In this document: in pieces, positions 17,597 to 27,025 of the stretch
How the letters are laid out: every line of letters starts with the position of its first letter
Numbering within the stretch: the first letter of the stretch is position 1
NCBI GenBank assembly: GCA_030427825.1
Contig: JAUICO010000038.1
Span: forward strand, 1-40,539
Reading direction: 5' to 3'
Source of the DNA: a bacterium
GTDB taxonomy: Bacteria; Myxococcota_A; Bradymonadia; REDH01
DNA length: 40,539 nucleotides
Notes under the pieces: generated by a model
What the model saw: the letters and a program-made list of their open reading frames with translations, nothing else
Told to the model about the DNA's origin: nothing
The model's database searches: none
Made by a program: the position numbers and the translations under genes

Positions 17597-20155
17597 TCAG
17601 TCCGCGGTACCGATCAGACGTCGGCGCTGGCCCGGCTCAATCGTTACGCGATACGATCGGTTGAAGCCGAACTCTTCGTTTGTAAGGCGCACTCGATGAC
17701 GACCCGGCGCCAGCTCGTAGCCGATCAGCGGCGTGTAGCGGCCGGTGTCGCGTCCATCGATACTGACGCGCGCCGTAGGCCGCGACTGAACATCAAGGAA
17801 GCCGGGACGCGTGTCCTCCGGGACCTCCTGCTCTGCTTCGTTGTTCTGCGCCGTGTTCTGCTCGCGGTCGCGCTCCCGATCTCGGCTGCTGTCGCCGCCT
17901 TCCTGTCGGCGTCGTTCCCGCTCCGCGTCACGTTCTGCGCGGCGTCGTTCCCGTTCAGCCTCCTGCGCAAGTCGCTCCGCCTCAGTTTGTTCCGCAGCCA
18001 GTCGCTCCGCCTCGGCGGCGGCCGCAAGCTCGGCGGCACCCGGCGGCAACGCAACGGTCAATCCGGACTCCGCCAGGTCTGACGCGAGGAACTCGACCCG
18101 TTGCTCGCGATCGCCTTCGGAGATCACAGCCACGTAGTTCTGGTCACCGACAAGTCCTTCCATGTTGGCCGCCGGTCCCGTGTACACTGCGACACCGTCA
18201 GACGCTCGCGTGACCGTCATGCGTGCACCTTCGGGTGCCCCGGTGACGGTAACGTTGGTGTCGCCTGACTCGATCATCTCAACGCTCACAGGCTGCATGT
18301 CTTCGGCACCCGTCAGCAACTGTTCAACCGGCTGCATTCCATCAGCCTCAAATCGAAGCTGGTACTGCCTACCGACCTCGATCGAAGGCAGGGTCAGCGG
18401 CGTTGTTCCAACCTCTTCTCCGTCGAGGAGCACGCGCGCCTGAATGGCGCCGGTGCTGAGGGGAACAATCACTGTCGTCTGCGTAGGCTGCAGCGTTGCT
18501 TCGACCACGACGGTGGTGTCGTCACGTACGGTGACACGCTGTGTCAGCGAGTCGAATCCGCTCGCGCTGATCTGCAGCTCGTGGGCGCCGGCGTCGATGC
18601 CACGCAACTCAAGTGGCAGGGCGCCGCTGCTGTGTGGACGACCGTCGACAAGCACCTCGACGGTCGTGCCCGCAGGCTCCATCGCAAGACGTACAAGCGA
18701 CTCGCGGTCATCTCCGCCACCCTTCATCGAGGACAGGATGAGAAGGCCCGCGACCAGCAGCACCGCCAGGAGCGCGATCGCCGCGATCAGGCCCCCGCGA
18801 CTTCGGCGTTCTTCTCGCGGTTCGACTGCACGAATTGTGTGTGGAGCCGCCGCGGGTCGCGTCGTCTCAGGCGCTGACCCGGCAACAGACACCGATGATC
18901 CGGCAACAGACACCGATGATGCGGGAAGCGCCGCGCTCTCTGCCGGCGCCGAATAGGCAACGCCGCCCTCGGGCGGCTTGAAGCCCGCGATCAGGATGTC
19001 GATGTCATCGACCGGCTCCGAACTGTCCGCCGACTCCGAACTGTCCGCCGAGTCGTCGCCGCCCAGTGTGGCGTCCGAATCGAACACCTGCGTCTCCACC
19101 TCGTCATCGCCCCATGACAGGTCGCTGTGCTCACCACTCATCGAGAGCACCCGTCCGCCGAGTGGCAGCGCGAGGAGCTCGGCGGCAAGCTTGCGCTCTT
19201 CTGCCTCCTCGCCCGCGTATACGGCCTGCATCATCGCAGCCAGCTCGGGCTGCGAGAAGTCGAGGTCGTTTACGAGCATGTACTTCTGCAGCGCGTTTCC
19301 GAGCGCGTGAGTCGTAGGGTACCGGCTCTCGGGGCTGCGTTTGAGCGCGGTGGCCAGGACTTCATCGAGGGCGGCCGGCACCTCAGGGTTCACGGCGCTG
19401 GGCGGCCGTACCCGCGCCCTGCGGATGTTCTCGAGCACCTCAAATTCTGTAGCGCCGGCGAAGAGCGGTTCGCCGGTCAGCAGCTCCCACAGCATGGTCC
19501 CTACGGAGAACACGTCGCTGCGTGCGTCCATCTGCACACCACGCAGGGCTTCCGGTGAGGAGTAGCGCAACGCGCGCGCTGATGTTCCGGTACCGCCGAT
19601 CGCTGCGGCGATCGCGCCGTCGCCGAAGTCGATCAGCCGAACTTCACCGTCGTAGCCGACCATGATGCTCGCCGGCGACACGGCGCCGTGTACAAGGCCG
19701 AGCGGCTCGCCGTCTTCGCCCCTGTGATTGTGAGCGACGTTCAGACCTTCACAGGCGCGCACGGCGATCCAGCACGCCATCTCGAGGGGCAGGTGCTCGT
19801 TCGCGTCGCGCGCGGTGCTGAGCATTGAGCCCAGGTCGCGGCCGGTGATGTAGTCCCGAACGACAAAGGGTACGCCGTCGACCTGGCCATAGTCGAGCAC
19901 GTCGCCGATGTGGGCGTGACGCACCTGCGACACCGCCCGGGCGGCCGTGACGAATGCATCCGCCGCATCCCGGTTCGCGGCCACATCGGCGTTCATGCGC
20001 CGCAGAGTGACGACGCGGTCAAAGCCGTCGACGCCGCGAGAGCGGGCTTTGTAGACCTCGGCGATGGGTCCAAACGCAATTCGTTCCAGCAGATAATAGG
20101 TGCCGAAACGGACCGGTTCATCAAGCAGACCAAGGTATTCGATGACGTCGCTCAT
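17597..20155 (-). CDS. membrane-spanning pseudokinase with PEGA repeats
   Basis: An 852-residue protein. Residues about 15-290 form a Ser/Thr-kinase-like fold: ERIAFGPIAEVYKA at the P-loop, DFG at 176-178 (LIDFGDG), SPEA at 200-203 and SDVFSVGTMLWELLTGEPLF. The ATP-anchoring Lys region reads VVTLRRM with no Lys, and the catalytic HRDxxPxN motif reads HGAVSPASI with the Asp lost. It is therefore probably catalytically dead. A Pro/Ser/Asp-rich linker leads to one transmembrane helix (GLIAAIALLAVLLVAGLLIL). Outside the membrane are at least two PEGA-like repeats, a charged AEAERLAAEQTEAERL-type coiled coil, and a last PEGA repeat with SIDGRDTGRYTPL. The ATG at 20155 is chosen over 20194 because homologous sequence begins there and an AGGA lies upstream. 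Likely a scaffold or envelope sensor. Confidence 0.88.
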   Translation of the reverse strand: MSDVIEYLGLLDEPVRFGTYYLLERIAFGPIAEVYKARSRGVDGFDRVVTLRRMNADVAANRDAADAFVTAARAVSQVRHAHIGDVLDYGQVDGVPFVVRDYITGRDLGSMLSTARDANEHLPLEMACWIAVRACEGLNVAHNHRGEDGEPLGLVHGAVSPASIMVGYDGEVRLIDFGDGAIAAAIGGTGTSARALRYSSPEALRGVQMDARSDVFSVGTMLWELLTGEPLFAGATEFEVLENIRRARVRPPSAVNPEVPAALDEVLATALKRSPESRYPTTHALGNALQKYMLVNDLDFSQPELAAMMQAVYAGEEAEERKLAAELLALPLGGRVLSMSGEHSDLSWGDDEVETQVFDSDATLGGDDSADSSESADSSEPVDDIDILIAGFKPPEGGVAYSAPAESAALPASSVSVAGSSVSVAGSAPETTRPAAAPHTIRAVEPREERRSRGGLIAAIALLAVLLVAGLLILSSMKGGGDDRESLVRLAMEPAGTTVEVLVDGRPHSSGALPLELRGIDAGAHELQISASGFDSLTQRVTVRDDTTVVVEATLQPTQTTVIVPLSTGAIQARVLLDGEEVGTTPLTLPSIEVGRQYQLRFEADGMQPVEQLLTGAEDMQPVSVEMIESGDTNVTVTGAPEGARMTVTRASDGVAVYTGPAANMEGLVGDQNYVAVISEGDREQRVEFLASDLAESGLTVALPPGAAELAAAAEAERLAAEQTEAERLAQEAERERRRAERDAERERRRQEGGDSSRDRERDREQNTAQNNEAEQEVPEDTRPGFLDVQSRPTARVSIDGRDTGRYTPLIGYELAPGRHRVRLTNEEFGFNRSYRVTIEPGQRRRLIGTAD

Positions 20156-20398
20156 AACGTGAGGTCCTGCCGGCGCGTGAGTGCGTGGTGGCACGGCGCG
20201 CCGTCGCTGCCGCTCCTACCTGAATCCCCGTCCGCGAACGGGTGCGCTCCCTATACAAAGGCGCCTGCCGTGGGACCAGCCTGAAGTGCCACGGCGGCCT
20301 CGGCGCGCACCGACGGTCGCGCTGAACGCCGGCCACAGGCTCCGCAGCCTCATCGCCGCGGTGTTCCAACCGTCACTTCGCGCGCTTCGCGCTGCCCC

Positions 20399-22111
20399 TC
20401 ACGCGCCGTCCCGAAATGCCTCGGCGGGGTCCATCTGTGCGGCCCGTAGCGCAGGCAGCCACGCGCCGAGCAGGCAGAAGAGCGCGGCGACAGCGAATGC
20501 CGCAGGCAACAGCCAGTCGGGGAAAGCGAAGAGCGATTCGGGAAGAAAGGGCACGTGGGGCATCTGCTTCTGCGTCAGCGTGTCGACCAGCGCCATCGCG
20601 CCGATCGAAAGCCCAAGCGCGGCGACGGTCCCGACCACCGCGATCGCCAGAGCTTCGCCGAGGATCAGAAGGTACACCACGCCGCGGGTGGCACCGAGAG
20701 CACGCAGCACACCGATCTCGCGTCGCCGCTGGGCGACCACCATGAGGAAGGTGTGCATGATGTTCAGCGCAGAGAGCAGCAGTATTGTGATGCTGAGAAG
20801 CACGAACACCCCGGTCACCAGAGTGATCATCGATCCCGCCCGCTGCGCCTGTTTGTAGCGGGGATGCAGCTCCAGGCCGTACTCATCCTGAACGTGCTCA
20901 ATGATTCGGTTCAACGACTGGGAGTCTTCGCTGCGAATCATCAGCGAGTGATACTCGTCCCCAGCGCCGCGGCCGCCGTACTCAACGTTCCAGCGTTGGA
21001 TATATCCGAGGGGTATGGTCGCGCCGATCGGCATCGCCACATCAGAAAAGCCCACGATACGCAGCTTGATCTCACGCGGAGCGACGTCGCCATCGTCGAC
21101 CGTCGTTGCCTCGCCGAGATATCCCCGGCCGAGCACGGACTCGAAACCGAGCCCGATCAGAGCGTCTTCAGTGAGTCGCGGCATTCGGCTGGAGCCGGCC
21201 ATTCCACTCATCATGCTCTGAAAATTGCCGTTGTAGAGCTCGAGCATTGTCGGCGACGCGAGGACGGGCACGGGCAGGGCGCAACTCCTGGTGCTCGGGT
21301 CGCACCACGCAGCCTCATCCGTGCACCCGGACTCCGGCCCGCCGTCTGCGAGCGGCCGGCCCGGCAGTTCGCGTGCGCGGAGCAGCCGCTGAATCTGAGC
21401 TCGCGAAGGTCCGCTGACGGCCACAACGAAGGGTTCCCCGACCGTCGAGTCGTCACCGAGCTCCCGAATTGAGATGCGCCAGCGCCTGCGCCCGGCCGCG
21501 TTGTATGCGGCACGCATGACCTCAGCGGCGTCGGATCGGGTTGCGCACGCCCAGACTTCGTCGGCGGGTACGCAGGTCTGCGCTTCGCATTGCCCGGAAA
21601 CACAGCGCCCACCGGCCGGACACCTGCCCTCGTGGCAGGCGGTGTCCGTACGCCAGTCGACGAAGGCGAGGTCGCCGCTTGCGCCGCGGCCGAACGACTC
21701 TGCGACCAGCGCCGCCGGAATCCCGTCGGCCAGGAGCTCGGTCACCATGGACTCGCCAAACACCGAGTCCCCTCCCATCGCGAGCGCCGGGAAGGAGAGC
21801 TGTTGCCGTGGAAATACCGCCTCGACACCGGGAAAGTCCCGCAGCTCGTCGACCATGTAGTCGTCGATTCCTGTGCCTGAGTCGCCGAAGAGGCCGCCCT
21901 GACGCTGAAAGGCACCGAAGGACACGGTGCGCGGAACGAACTCCACCTGGTTTACGACAAAGATGCGGTCGAGAATGTTGCGCTTTACGCCGTATCCCAG
22001 GGCGATGAAGAACACGAAGGCAGCGATGCCGAGGACGATACCCGTCGCCGAGAAGAAGAAGTTTCGCGGCTGTCTGCGAATGTTGCGTACAACCAGAGAG
22101 GCGACGTTCAT
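20399..22111 (-). CDS. ABC transporter permease (FtsX/MacB type) with Cys-rich periplasmic insertion
   Basis: A 570-residue inner-membrane permease. One N-terminal helix (about residues 19-41) is followed by a large periplasmic domain and then three C-terminal helices with the FtsX-type core (RRREIGVLRALGATRGVVYLLILGEAL). The C-terminus LPALRAAQMDPAEAFRDG is typical of MacB/LolC-like proteins. The periplasmic domain has an unusual Cys-rich module at residues 159-189 (C159, C164, C170, C175, C180, C189) plus C263, C270 and C277, suggesting disulfides. Its start overlaps the ATPase stop (ATGA, 22108-22111). The pair probably moves lipoproteins, lipids or peptides, or drives an envelope machine. 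Confidence 0.92.
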   Translation of the reverse strand: MNVASLVVRNIRRQPRNFFFSATGIVLGIAAFVFFIALGYGVKRNILDRIFVVNQVEFVPRTVSFGAFQRQGGLFGDSGTGIDDYMVDELRDFPGVEAVFPRQQLSFPALAMGGDSVFGESMVTELLADGIPAALVAESFGRGASGDLAFVDWRTDTACHEGRCPAGGRCVSGQCEAQTCVPADEVWACATRSDAAEVMRAAYNAAGRRRWRISIRELGDDSTVGEPFVVAVSGPSRAQIQRLLRARELPGRPLADGGPESGCTDEAAWCDPSTRSCALPVPVLASPTMLELYNGNFQSMMSGMAGSSRMPRLTEDALIGLGFESVLGRGYLGEATTVDDGDVAPREIKLRIVGFSDVAMPIGATIPLGYIQRWNVEYGGRGAGDEYHSLMIRSEDSQSLNRIIEHVQDEYGLELHPRYKQAQRAGSMITLVTGVFVLLSITILLLSALNIMHTFLMVVAQRRREIGVLRALGATRGVVYLLILGEALAIAVVGTVAALGLSIGAMALVDTLTQKQMPHVPFLPESLFAFPDWLLPAAFAVAALFCLLGAWLPALRAAQMDPAEAFRDGA

Positions 22112-22839
22112 TCGGTCCCTCCGGTGGTGCGGTCTTCGTCGATGCGCCCGTCAACGAGCCGGATGCTTCGGTCCGTCTGGTCGACGACGTGGGCTTCGTG
22201 GGTGACGATGACAAAGGTGGTGCCGGCCTCGCGGTTGATGTCGCGCATCAGGCTGAGGACGCCGTTGCCGTTGTCGATGTCCAGGCTGCCGGTAGGTTCG
22301 TCGCAGAGCACTACGGTGGGGCGCATCATCAGGGCGCGCGCGATGGCGACACGTTGTTGCTGGCCCCCCGAAAAGCGCCCGGGTCGCATATGATGTCGGT
22401 CGCCGATCCCGACGCGCCGCAGCAACTCTGTGGCCCGTGACTGAAGGGCGTCGCGGCCGGCGCTGCGCTGCGCAAACACCGTGGGGACCAGCAGGTTCTC
22501 CATGATGGAGAGGTGGGGCAGCAGGTTGAAGCTCTGAAACACGAAGCCAAGCTGCTCGGCGCGGTATCGTGCGAGAGCGCGGTCAGAGAGACCGGTCAGC
22601 TCGCTGTCGCCGATTCGAACGGAGCCCTGGATGTGTCTGTCCAGGCCGCCCAGAGCGTGCAGAAGGGTAGTTTTTCCCGAGCCACTGGGCCCGGTGATCG
22701 CGACGAACTCACCGCTCTCAATGTGCAGCGTGACGCCGTCCAGAGCGCGGGTCTCGACACCGTCGGCGCGGTAAACGCGTCGCAGGTCCCGGACCGAAAT
22801 CCCACCGTTGTTCGAAGCTTTTGCAGGTCGCACGCTCAT
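22108..22839 (-). CDS. ABC transporter ATP-binding protein (LolD/MacB type)
   Basis: A 243-residue cytosolic ATPase. Walker A is GPSGSGKTT, the Q-loop region is FVFQSFNLLPHLSIMENLLVP, the ABC signature is FSGGQQQRVAIARAL, Walker B is VVLCDEPTGSLD, and the H-loop is IVTHEAHV. The DEPTGSLD and NLLPHLS forms are characteristic of the LolD/MacB/FtsE branch. The ATG at 22839 gives a normal N-terminus; 22875 is a possible earlier start. It is translationally coupled to the permease downstream. Confidence 0.95.
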   Translation of the reverse strand: MSVRPAKASNNGGISVRDLRRVYRADGVETRALDGVTLHIESGEFVAITGPSGSGKTTLLHALGGLDRHIQGSVRIGDSELTGLSDRALARYRAEQLGFVFQSFNLLPHLSIMENLLVPTVFAQRSAGRDALQSRATELLRRVGIGDRHHMRPGRFSGGQQQRVAIARALMMRPTVVLCDEPTGSLDIDNGNGVLSLMRDINREAGTTFVIVTHEAHVVDQTDRSIRLVDGRIDEDRTTGGTE

Positions 22840-22901
22840 GTGCCCGCCATACCCCGCCCTCGTGCCGGCCGTCACGCCGGGCGCGCCGGCCCCGTTCGGA
22901 A

Positions 22902-22930
22902 TTGACCGCTGCGTTCTGTCACCATACGGT
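22902..22930 (+). promoter_or_regulatory. candidate sigma-70-type promoter for the outer-membrane protein gene
   Basis: TTGACC at 22902-22907 (5 of 6 to consensus) and TACGGT at 22925-22930 (3 of 6) are separated by 17 bp. They sit 27 bp before the ATG at 22957, with ACGGAG as a likely ribosome-binding site. The weak -10 keeps confidence moderate. Confidence 0.4.
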
Positions 22931-22956
22931 GCTCATCACATCTTACGGAGCGAATC

Positions 22957-24726
22957 ATGAAGAAGAACTGCGGCCTGATCCTCGCAGCACTTGTACTCTT
23001 TTGGGCGCCGACAGCGGCGTTCTCGCAGGACGAATCCGCGCCGGAGGTGAGCACCGAAGCTCCGGGTGCAGGCGACGAACTCGCGGATCCGCTCGCGGGC
23101 TCCGATGACAACGAAGTCCCCGGAGAAGGAGATGAGGTCGCGGAGCCCGTCGTCGTTCCCGACGCAGGCGCCGAGGCCCCGGCTTCGGGCGATGAGATCG
23201 CCGAGCCCGTGGTTGATGAGAGCAACGAGGCGGGCGACGAGACCGACAACGCAGGTTCGTCGAGCAACGCTGTGCTGCAGGAGGGCGAGACCCCCACCGG
23301 CACCGTCGACATCGATGAGCCCGCGCTTGCTGCAGAGCTCGCAGGGATGAGCAGCGACGAGCTGTGGACGCGGTACGGCGAAGTCTCCGGCACCTTCGAG
23401 GCCGGCCTTGGTCAGACCGAGTCCCTGGACCCGCTCAGCACCACCGGAAACCGCATCTACTTCGAGACGGTCGCGCACGGTCGCCACCTGGTAGCGACAC
23501 TCAAAGAGCTGCTCTCGCGACCCACGGAGCTGTCGCCCGAAGAAGTGACGATGGGCAACGACTCCCTGCTGACGATTCAGCAGATCATCGGCTCCCTGCT
23601 GGTTGAGGCGCAACGCTGCAATGAAGCTAAGGAGATTCTCGACGAGGTGATGTCGAACCCGGAAACCGACGCCCGTCCGTTGCTTCGAACCGGCGCCGAG
23701 CGCTGGCAGGGGCGTGCTGAGCGCTGCGTTGAGAAGCAGCGCGTTGAAGATGAGATCGAAGCGGCCGAAGAACGCGGTCACCAGCAGGACCTGGAGCGCC
23801 TCCGCGTTGAGCTGCTCGAACTCGATCGGCGCGAGGCCGAGGTACAGGCCGAGCTCGATGCTCGAAACGCAGAGCTGGCCGCGATCGCACGTGAGTCCGG
23901 GCAGGAGGTCGACGGCGATGGGGTCAACCCGTCAAACATGGAACTGCTGCGACTGCTCCGAGCGGAAGCGGAAGAACGTGACCGGTATTACTACCGCCGC
24001 GCGCAGCTCGCTGCGATTCAGCGTGGTAGGCGAGCCCCGCGCAAGGAGTTTGGCATCAACCTGCGAGCCTGGTTGATCGGTACGCCGGATTTCGCGCTTG
24101 ATTGGATGTTCGACGAGCACGAGTCGCACTGGGACGGTCGCGCCAACGTCTCCTACGGCGGCGAGTTCTTCATCCGAACGCGCCGTCGCTCTGAGCTGGT
24201 CATCGGTGTCGACTACGCAAACATCAGCAGCCCAACCGGCTGGTGGTTGCGAAACAATCGCGAGCGTGGCGACGCCAAGTGGACAGAGAACGACATGCGT
24301 CTGCTCACCGCGGACGTCGGCTTTGGAAGCGTGGCCGGCTTCGGCAACCAACGACAGTTTCAGCTCTACTTTGCCTTTGCGCTCGGCATCTCCATCGTGC
24401 AGGGCGACTTCATCCAAACCGAGGTCGACGAGCTGGGATGCCTCAATGACGAGGTCGACGGCGTGCGCGCCGCCGATGCCACAGAGGGCTACCTCGACCG
24501 CTTCCAATCCGGCGGCGCCTGTTTTGATGGCAGCGGGAACCCGCGCCTGGCCGACGACACCCGCGACGAGGACGTGCTGCCGCCGATTCTGCCCTCGGCT
24601 TCGCTGTCGTTCGGCGCCCGCTACATCATCTCAGAAGTGTTCTCGATCGGCTTCGAGTTCGGCATTAAGAACGTCTACACCTATGCCGGTCTTGAGATGG
24701 GAATCATCTTTGCGAAGAAGCGCTGA
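22957..24726 (+). CDS. exported coiled-coil protein with predicted outer-membrane barrel
   Basis: A 589-residue protein with a clear Sec signal peptide (MKKNCGLILAALVLFWAPTAAFSQ, cleavage near AFSQ-DE). Residues about 25-110 are a very acidic low-complexity stretch with repeated GDE(I/V)AEPVV units. A helical region follows, including a strong coiled coil around EDEIEAAEERGHQQDLERLR. From about residue 365 the sequence alternates in beta-strand fashion (INLRAWLIG, YGGEFFIRTRRRSELVIGVDYA, FQLYFAFALGISI, SLSFGARYIISEVFSIGFEFG) and ends in GMIFAKKR-like strands, fitting a small outer-membrane barrel. Function unknown. A tether between barrel and cell wall is one possibility. Confidence 0.85.
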   Translation: MKKNCGLILAALVLFWAPTAAFSQDESAPEVSTEAPGAGDELADPLAGSDDNEVPGEGDEVAEPVVVPDAGAEAPASGDEIAEPVVDESNEAGDETDNAGSSSNAVLQEGETPTGTVDIDEPALAAELAGMSSDELWTRYGEVSGTFEAGLGQTESLDPLSTTGNRIYFETVAHGRHLVATLKELLSRPTELSPEEVTMGNDSLLTIQQIIGSLLVEAQRCNEAKEILDEVMSNPETDARPLLRTGAERWQGRAERCVEKQRVEDEIEAAEERGHQQDLERLRVELLELDRREAEVQAELDARNAELAAIARESGQEVDGDGVNPSNMELLRLLRAEAEERDRYYYRRAQLAAIQRGRRAPRKEFGINLRAWLIGTPDFALDWMFDEHESHWDGRANVSYGGEFFIRTRRRSELVIGVDYANISSPTGWWLRNNRERGDAKWTENDMRLLTADVGFGSVAGFGNQRQFQLYFAFALGISIVQGDFIQTEVDELGCLNDEVDGVRAADATEGYLDRFQSGGACFDGSGNPRLADDTRDEDVLPPILPSASLSFGARYIISEVFSIGFEFGIKNVYTYAGLEMGIIFAKKR

Positions 24727-24833
24727 CCTGAGGGCGAGCGCTGGAAAGGACCCGCAGCCGGTGTGCGACTCGCCGACCCACCTGTGGGCCGCGACGCGCC
24801 GTCGCCGACGATCAATGCCGACGAGGCTGACAA

Positions 24834-26996
24834 TTGCAGCGCTCCACGAATAGCACCGCATGGATCGACGGGTCAGCGTCCAACTCACGTCCCTTCACCG
24901 TGTGTTTCGCTGTCATCGCGGCGCTGACCTGCATTCCGGTACTCGCGCCGAAATACCTGCCGCTCGTTGACTGGCCGCAGCACGTGGCCACAGCGACGAT
25001 TCTTCGTGACCTGATGACAGGGAACGCCGCGCTCGGCTCGCTCTTCGCGATCGACTTTCAGCTGACCACGTACATGACCTTCTACCAGGGGTCCGCGCTG
25101 CTGGGGTTGGTGCTGCCGATTGAGCTTGCGTGCCGGCTCTTCCTGTTGCTGGCGGTGACAGGCCCGGCCATGGCGCTGGTCTTTCTGCTGCGCGCGTTCG
25201 ACCGCTCGCCCTGGCCGGCGCTCTTTGCTTTCCCGGCTTCGTTCAGCTGGGTCTACTTCATGGGCTTCGCGTCCTTCACGATAGCGCTGCCCCTGGTGCT
25301 GGTTGGGGTGGCGCTGCTGCAGCTCACGAGTGTGGAGTGCACGCGCAGGCGCCTGGTCGCCCTGGGCGCGGTCGCGGCGCTGCTCTTCATCACCCACTCC
25401 CTGGCCTACCTGATACTGGGCGCCTTTGTGGCGGTGCTCCTGCCTGCCTATCACGGCCGCGACTGGCGCTCGATGCTGCGGGTCGCGTTGGCCTTTGTTC
25501 CGTCCCTGCTGCTCTTCGCTGTTTGGTTTGCGACACACTTTGGCGAACCTGACGTTGCCACGATAGGCGCCGCACACGCGACCGTGTCGGCGCCGTCCGC
25601 CGAAGGCGGCATGTTTGGTGCGCAGTTCGAAGACCTGTCGACCAAACTTGATCGTCTGCAACACGACTTCAACGGCGGCCTCAGTTCAAACCGTGACCGT
25701 ACGATCGCGCGGGTGTTTGCGCTTCTGCTGCCGCTCTACCTTGCCGTGAGCTGGGTTCTGGCGCGCCGGCATCGGCACCGGGGCGACCGGCCGACGGTAC
25801 ACATCTGGCGGCCGGCCCTGGCCGTCGCCATCGCGGTATTGCTGTACGTCGCGATGCCGATGGCGATCACGGGAATCTGGGCGATCTCGCCGCGCTTCGT
25901 GCCTCTGGTCGCGATGCTTCTGCCCACACTCTCGGCCTGTGGCGTGGTGCACAGGTCCGAGCTGCGGACGGCCCTGCCCGGGCAGGGCTTTCTACGCAAT
26001 GACCTGCTCAACGCAGCCCTGTTCTCACCCGTGCTCGCATTGTGCGCATACAACGCGTGGGTCCAGACCGACGCGGGTTCCCGGTTCAGCGAGGAAGTGG
26101 GCGACTTCGAGAGCGTGGTTGAGCACATTCCCCCCGGGTCCCGCGTGTTTGGACTCATCCACGATCTCGGCTCGCAGGTCGTGTCCGAACCGGCCTACAT
26201 CCATTTTCCAGCATACGTCGTGCCGATGCGCCGGGCCGGGCCGGGATTCACCTTCGTCCACAACTCGTCGGTGCCCCTGCGGCTTAGGAACCTCGCGGAG
26301 CTCCCGACACTGGGGCGCCGCGGCGAATGGCTGCCAAACCGGTGGCGATACGATATCATGGGGCCGCACTATGAGTATGTTCTGACTCGTGGACGGCGCA
26401 GCATGCGCGCGACCGGTGCACCTCGCGGCGCCCTGGTCTCCGTCGCGTCCGCAGACGGGTGGACCCTCTACGCAAACACGCAAATCCGAGACGAGCGACC
26501 GGTGTTCAGCTTCGATGAGCGCATCTTCGAGGCCAATGTTGCCCTGCGCGGTGATGCCGGTGACGAGCGCTGCGGCCCCTACCGGGACCATCGACACCAG
26601 TGTCCGCACGCAGAGTGGTCCTGGGTGGGACCGACCGAGCTTCAGGTGCACCGTACTTCGACGCAACGCTGCACCTGGGTGCATCCGGTGGCGGACCGCG
26701 TACTCACCGTCGCCTGGTCAAATGTTCCCGGAGAGGTGACGCGCCTGCACGGCTTCTTCGGCGTCGCGGAGAGCGCGGCCGTAGAGCCGGGACCGAGGCC
26801 GCCTATCCAGTTCGACCTGTGGGTGGACGGGGAGCTTGCGATGTCGGTCAGCGGCGATCGCGCCGGCGCATACGACATGATTGATGTGCCCATCGCGGCG
26901 ACGGACTCCGCGCGCGAGGTGCGTGTCGAAGTCTCGGCAGAGGACGTGGGTCGCGCCCACGCCTGCTTCTCACTTGTCGGCTTTGCGCCACGCTGA
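24834..26996 (+). CDS. polytopic membrane protein, GT-C-like, with soluble C-terminal domain
   Basis: A 720-residue protein with about ten transmembrane helices in the first 390 residues and a hydrophilic C-terminal region of about 300 residues. An early loop carries LVDWPQHVATATI; acidic and His residues in the first periplasmic loop are typical of GT-C glycosyltransferases, though I cannot assign the family. The C-terminal part contains several Cys (RCGPYRDHRHQCPH, RCTWVHP) and beta-rich sequence. The start is TTG at 24834, supported by GAGG seven bases upstream; no in-frame ATG exists nearby. The stop is 29 bp from the convergent lipoprotein gene. Confidence 0.8.
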   Translation: MQRSTNSTAWIDGSASNSRPFTVCFAVIAALTCIPVLAPKYLPLVDWPQHVATATILRDLMTGNAALGSLFAIDFQLTTYMTFYQGSALLGLVLPIELACRLFLLLAVTGPAMALVFLLRAFDRSPWPALFAFPASFSWVYFMGFASFTIALPLVLVGVALLQLTSVECTRRRLVALGAVAALLFITHSLAYLILGAFVAVLLPAYHGRDWRSMLRVALAFVPSLLLFAVWFATHFGEPDVATIGAAHATVSAPSAEGGMFGAQFEDLSTKLDRLQHDFNGGLSSNRDRTIARVFALLLPLYLAVSWVLARRHRHRGDRPTVHIWRPALAVAIAVLLYVAMPMAITGIWAISPRFVPLVAMLLPTLSACGVVHRSELRTALPGQGFLRNDLLNAALFSPVLALCAYNAWVQTDAGSRFSEEVGDFESVVEHIPPGSRVFGLIHDLGSQVVSEPAYIHFPAYVVPMRRAGPGFTFVHNSSVPLRLRNLAELPTLGRRGEWLPNRWRYDIMGPHYEYVLTRGRRSMRATGAPRGALVSVASADGWTLYANTQIRDERPVFSFDERIFEANVALRGDAGDERCGPYRDHRHQCPHAEWSWVGPTELQVHRTSTQRCTWVHPVADRVLTVAWSNVPGEVTRLHGFFGVAESAAVEPGPRPPIQFDLWVDGELAMSVSGDRAGAYDMIDVPIAATDSAREVRVEVSAEDVGRAHACFSLVGFAPR

Positions 26997-27025
26997 CGCC
27001 CGGGCGTCGGGCGCGCAGAATGCGC
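26995..27025. terminator. inverted repeats between convergent genes
   Basis: A 14-bp palindrome GACGCCCGGGCGTC (26995-27008) and a small hairpin GCGCA-GAA-TGCGC (27013-27025) fill the space between two convergent stop codons. They may act as a two-way terminator, but there is no T-run. Confidence 0.35.
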
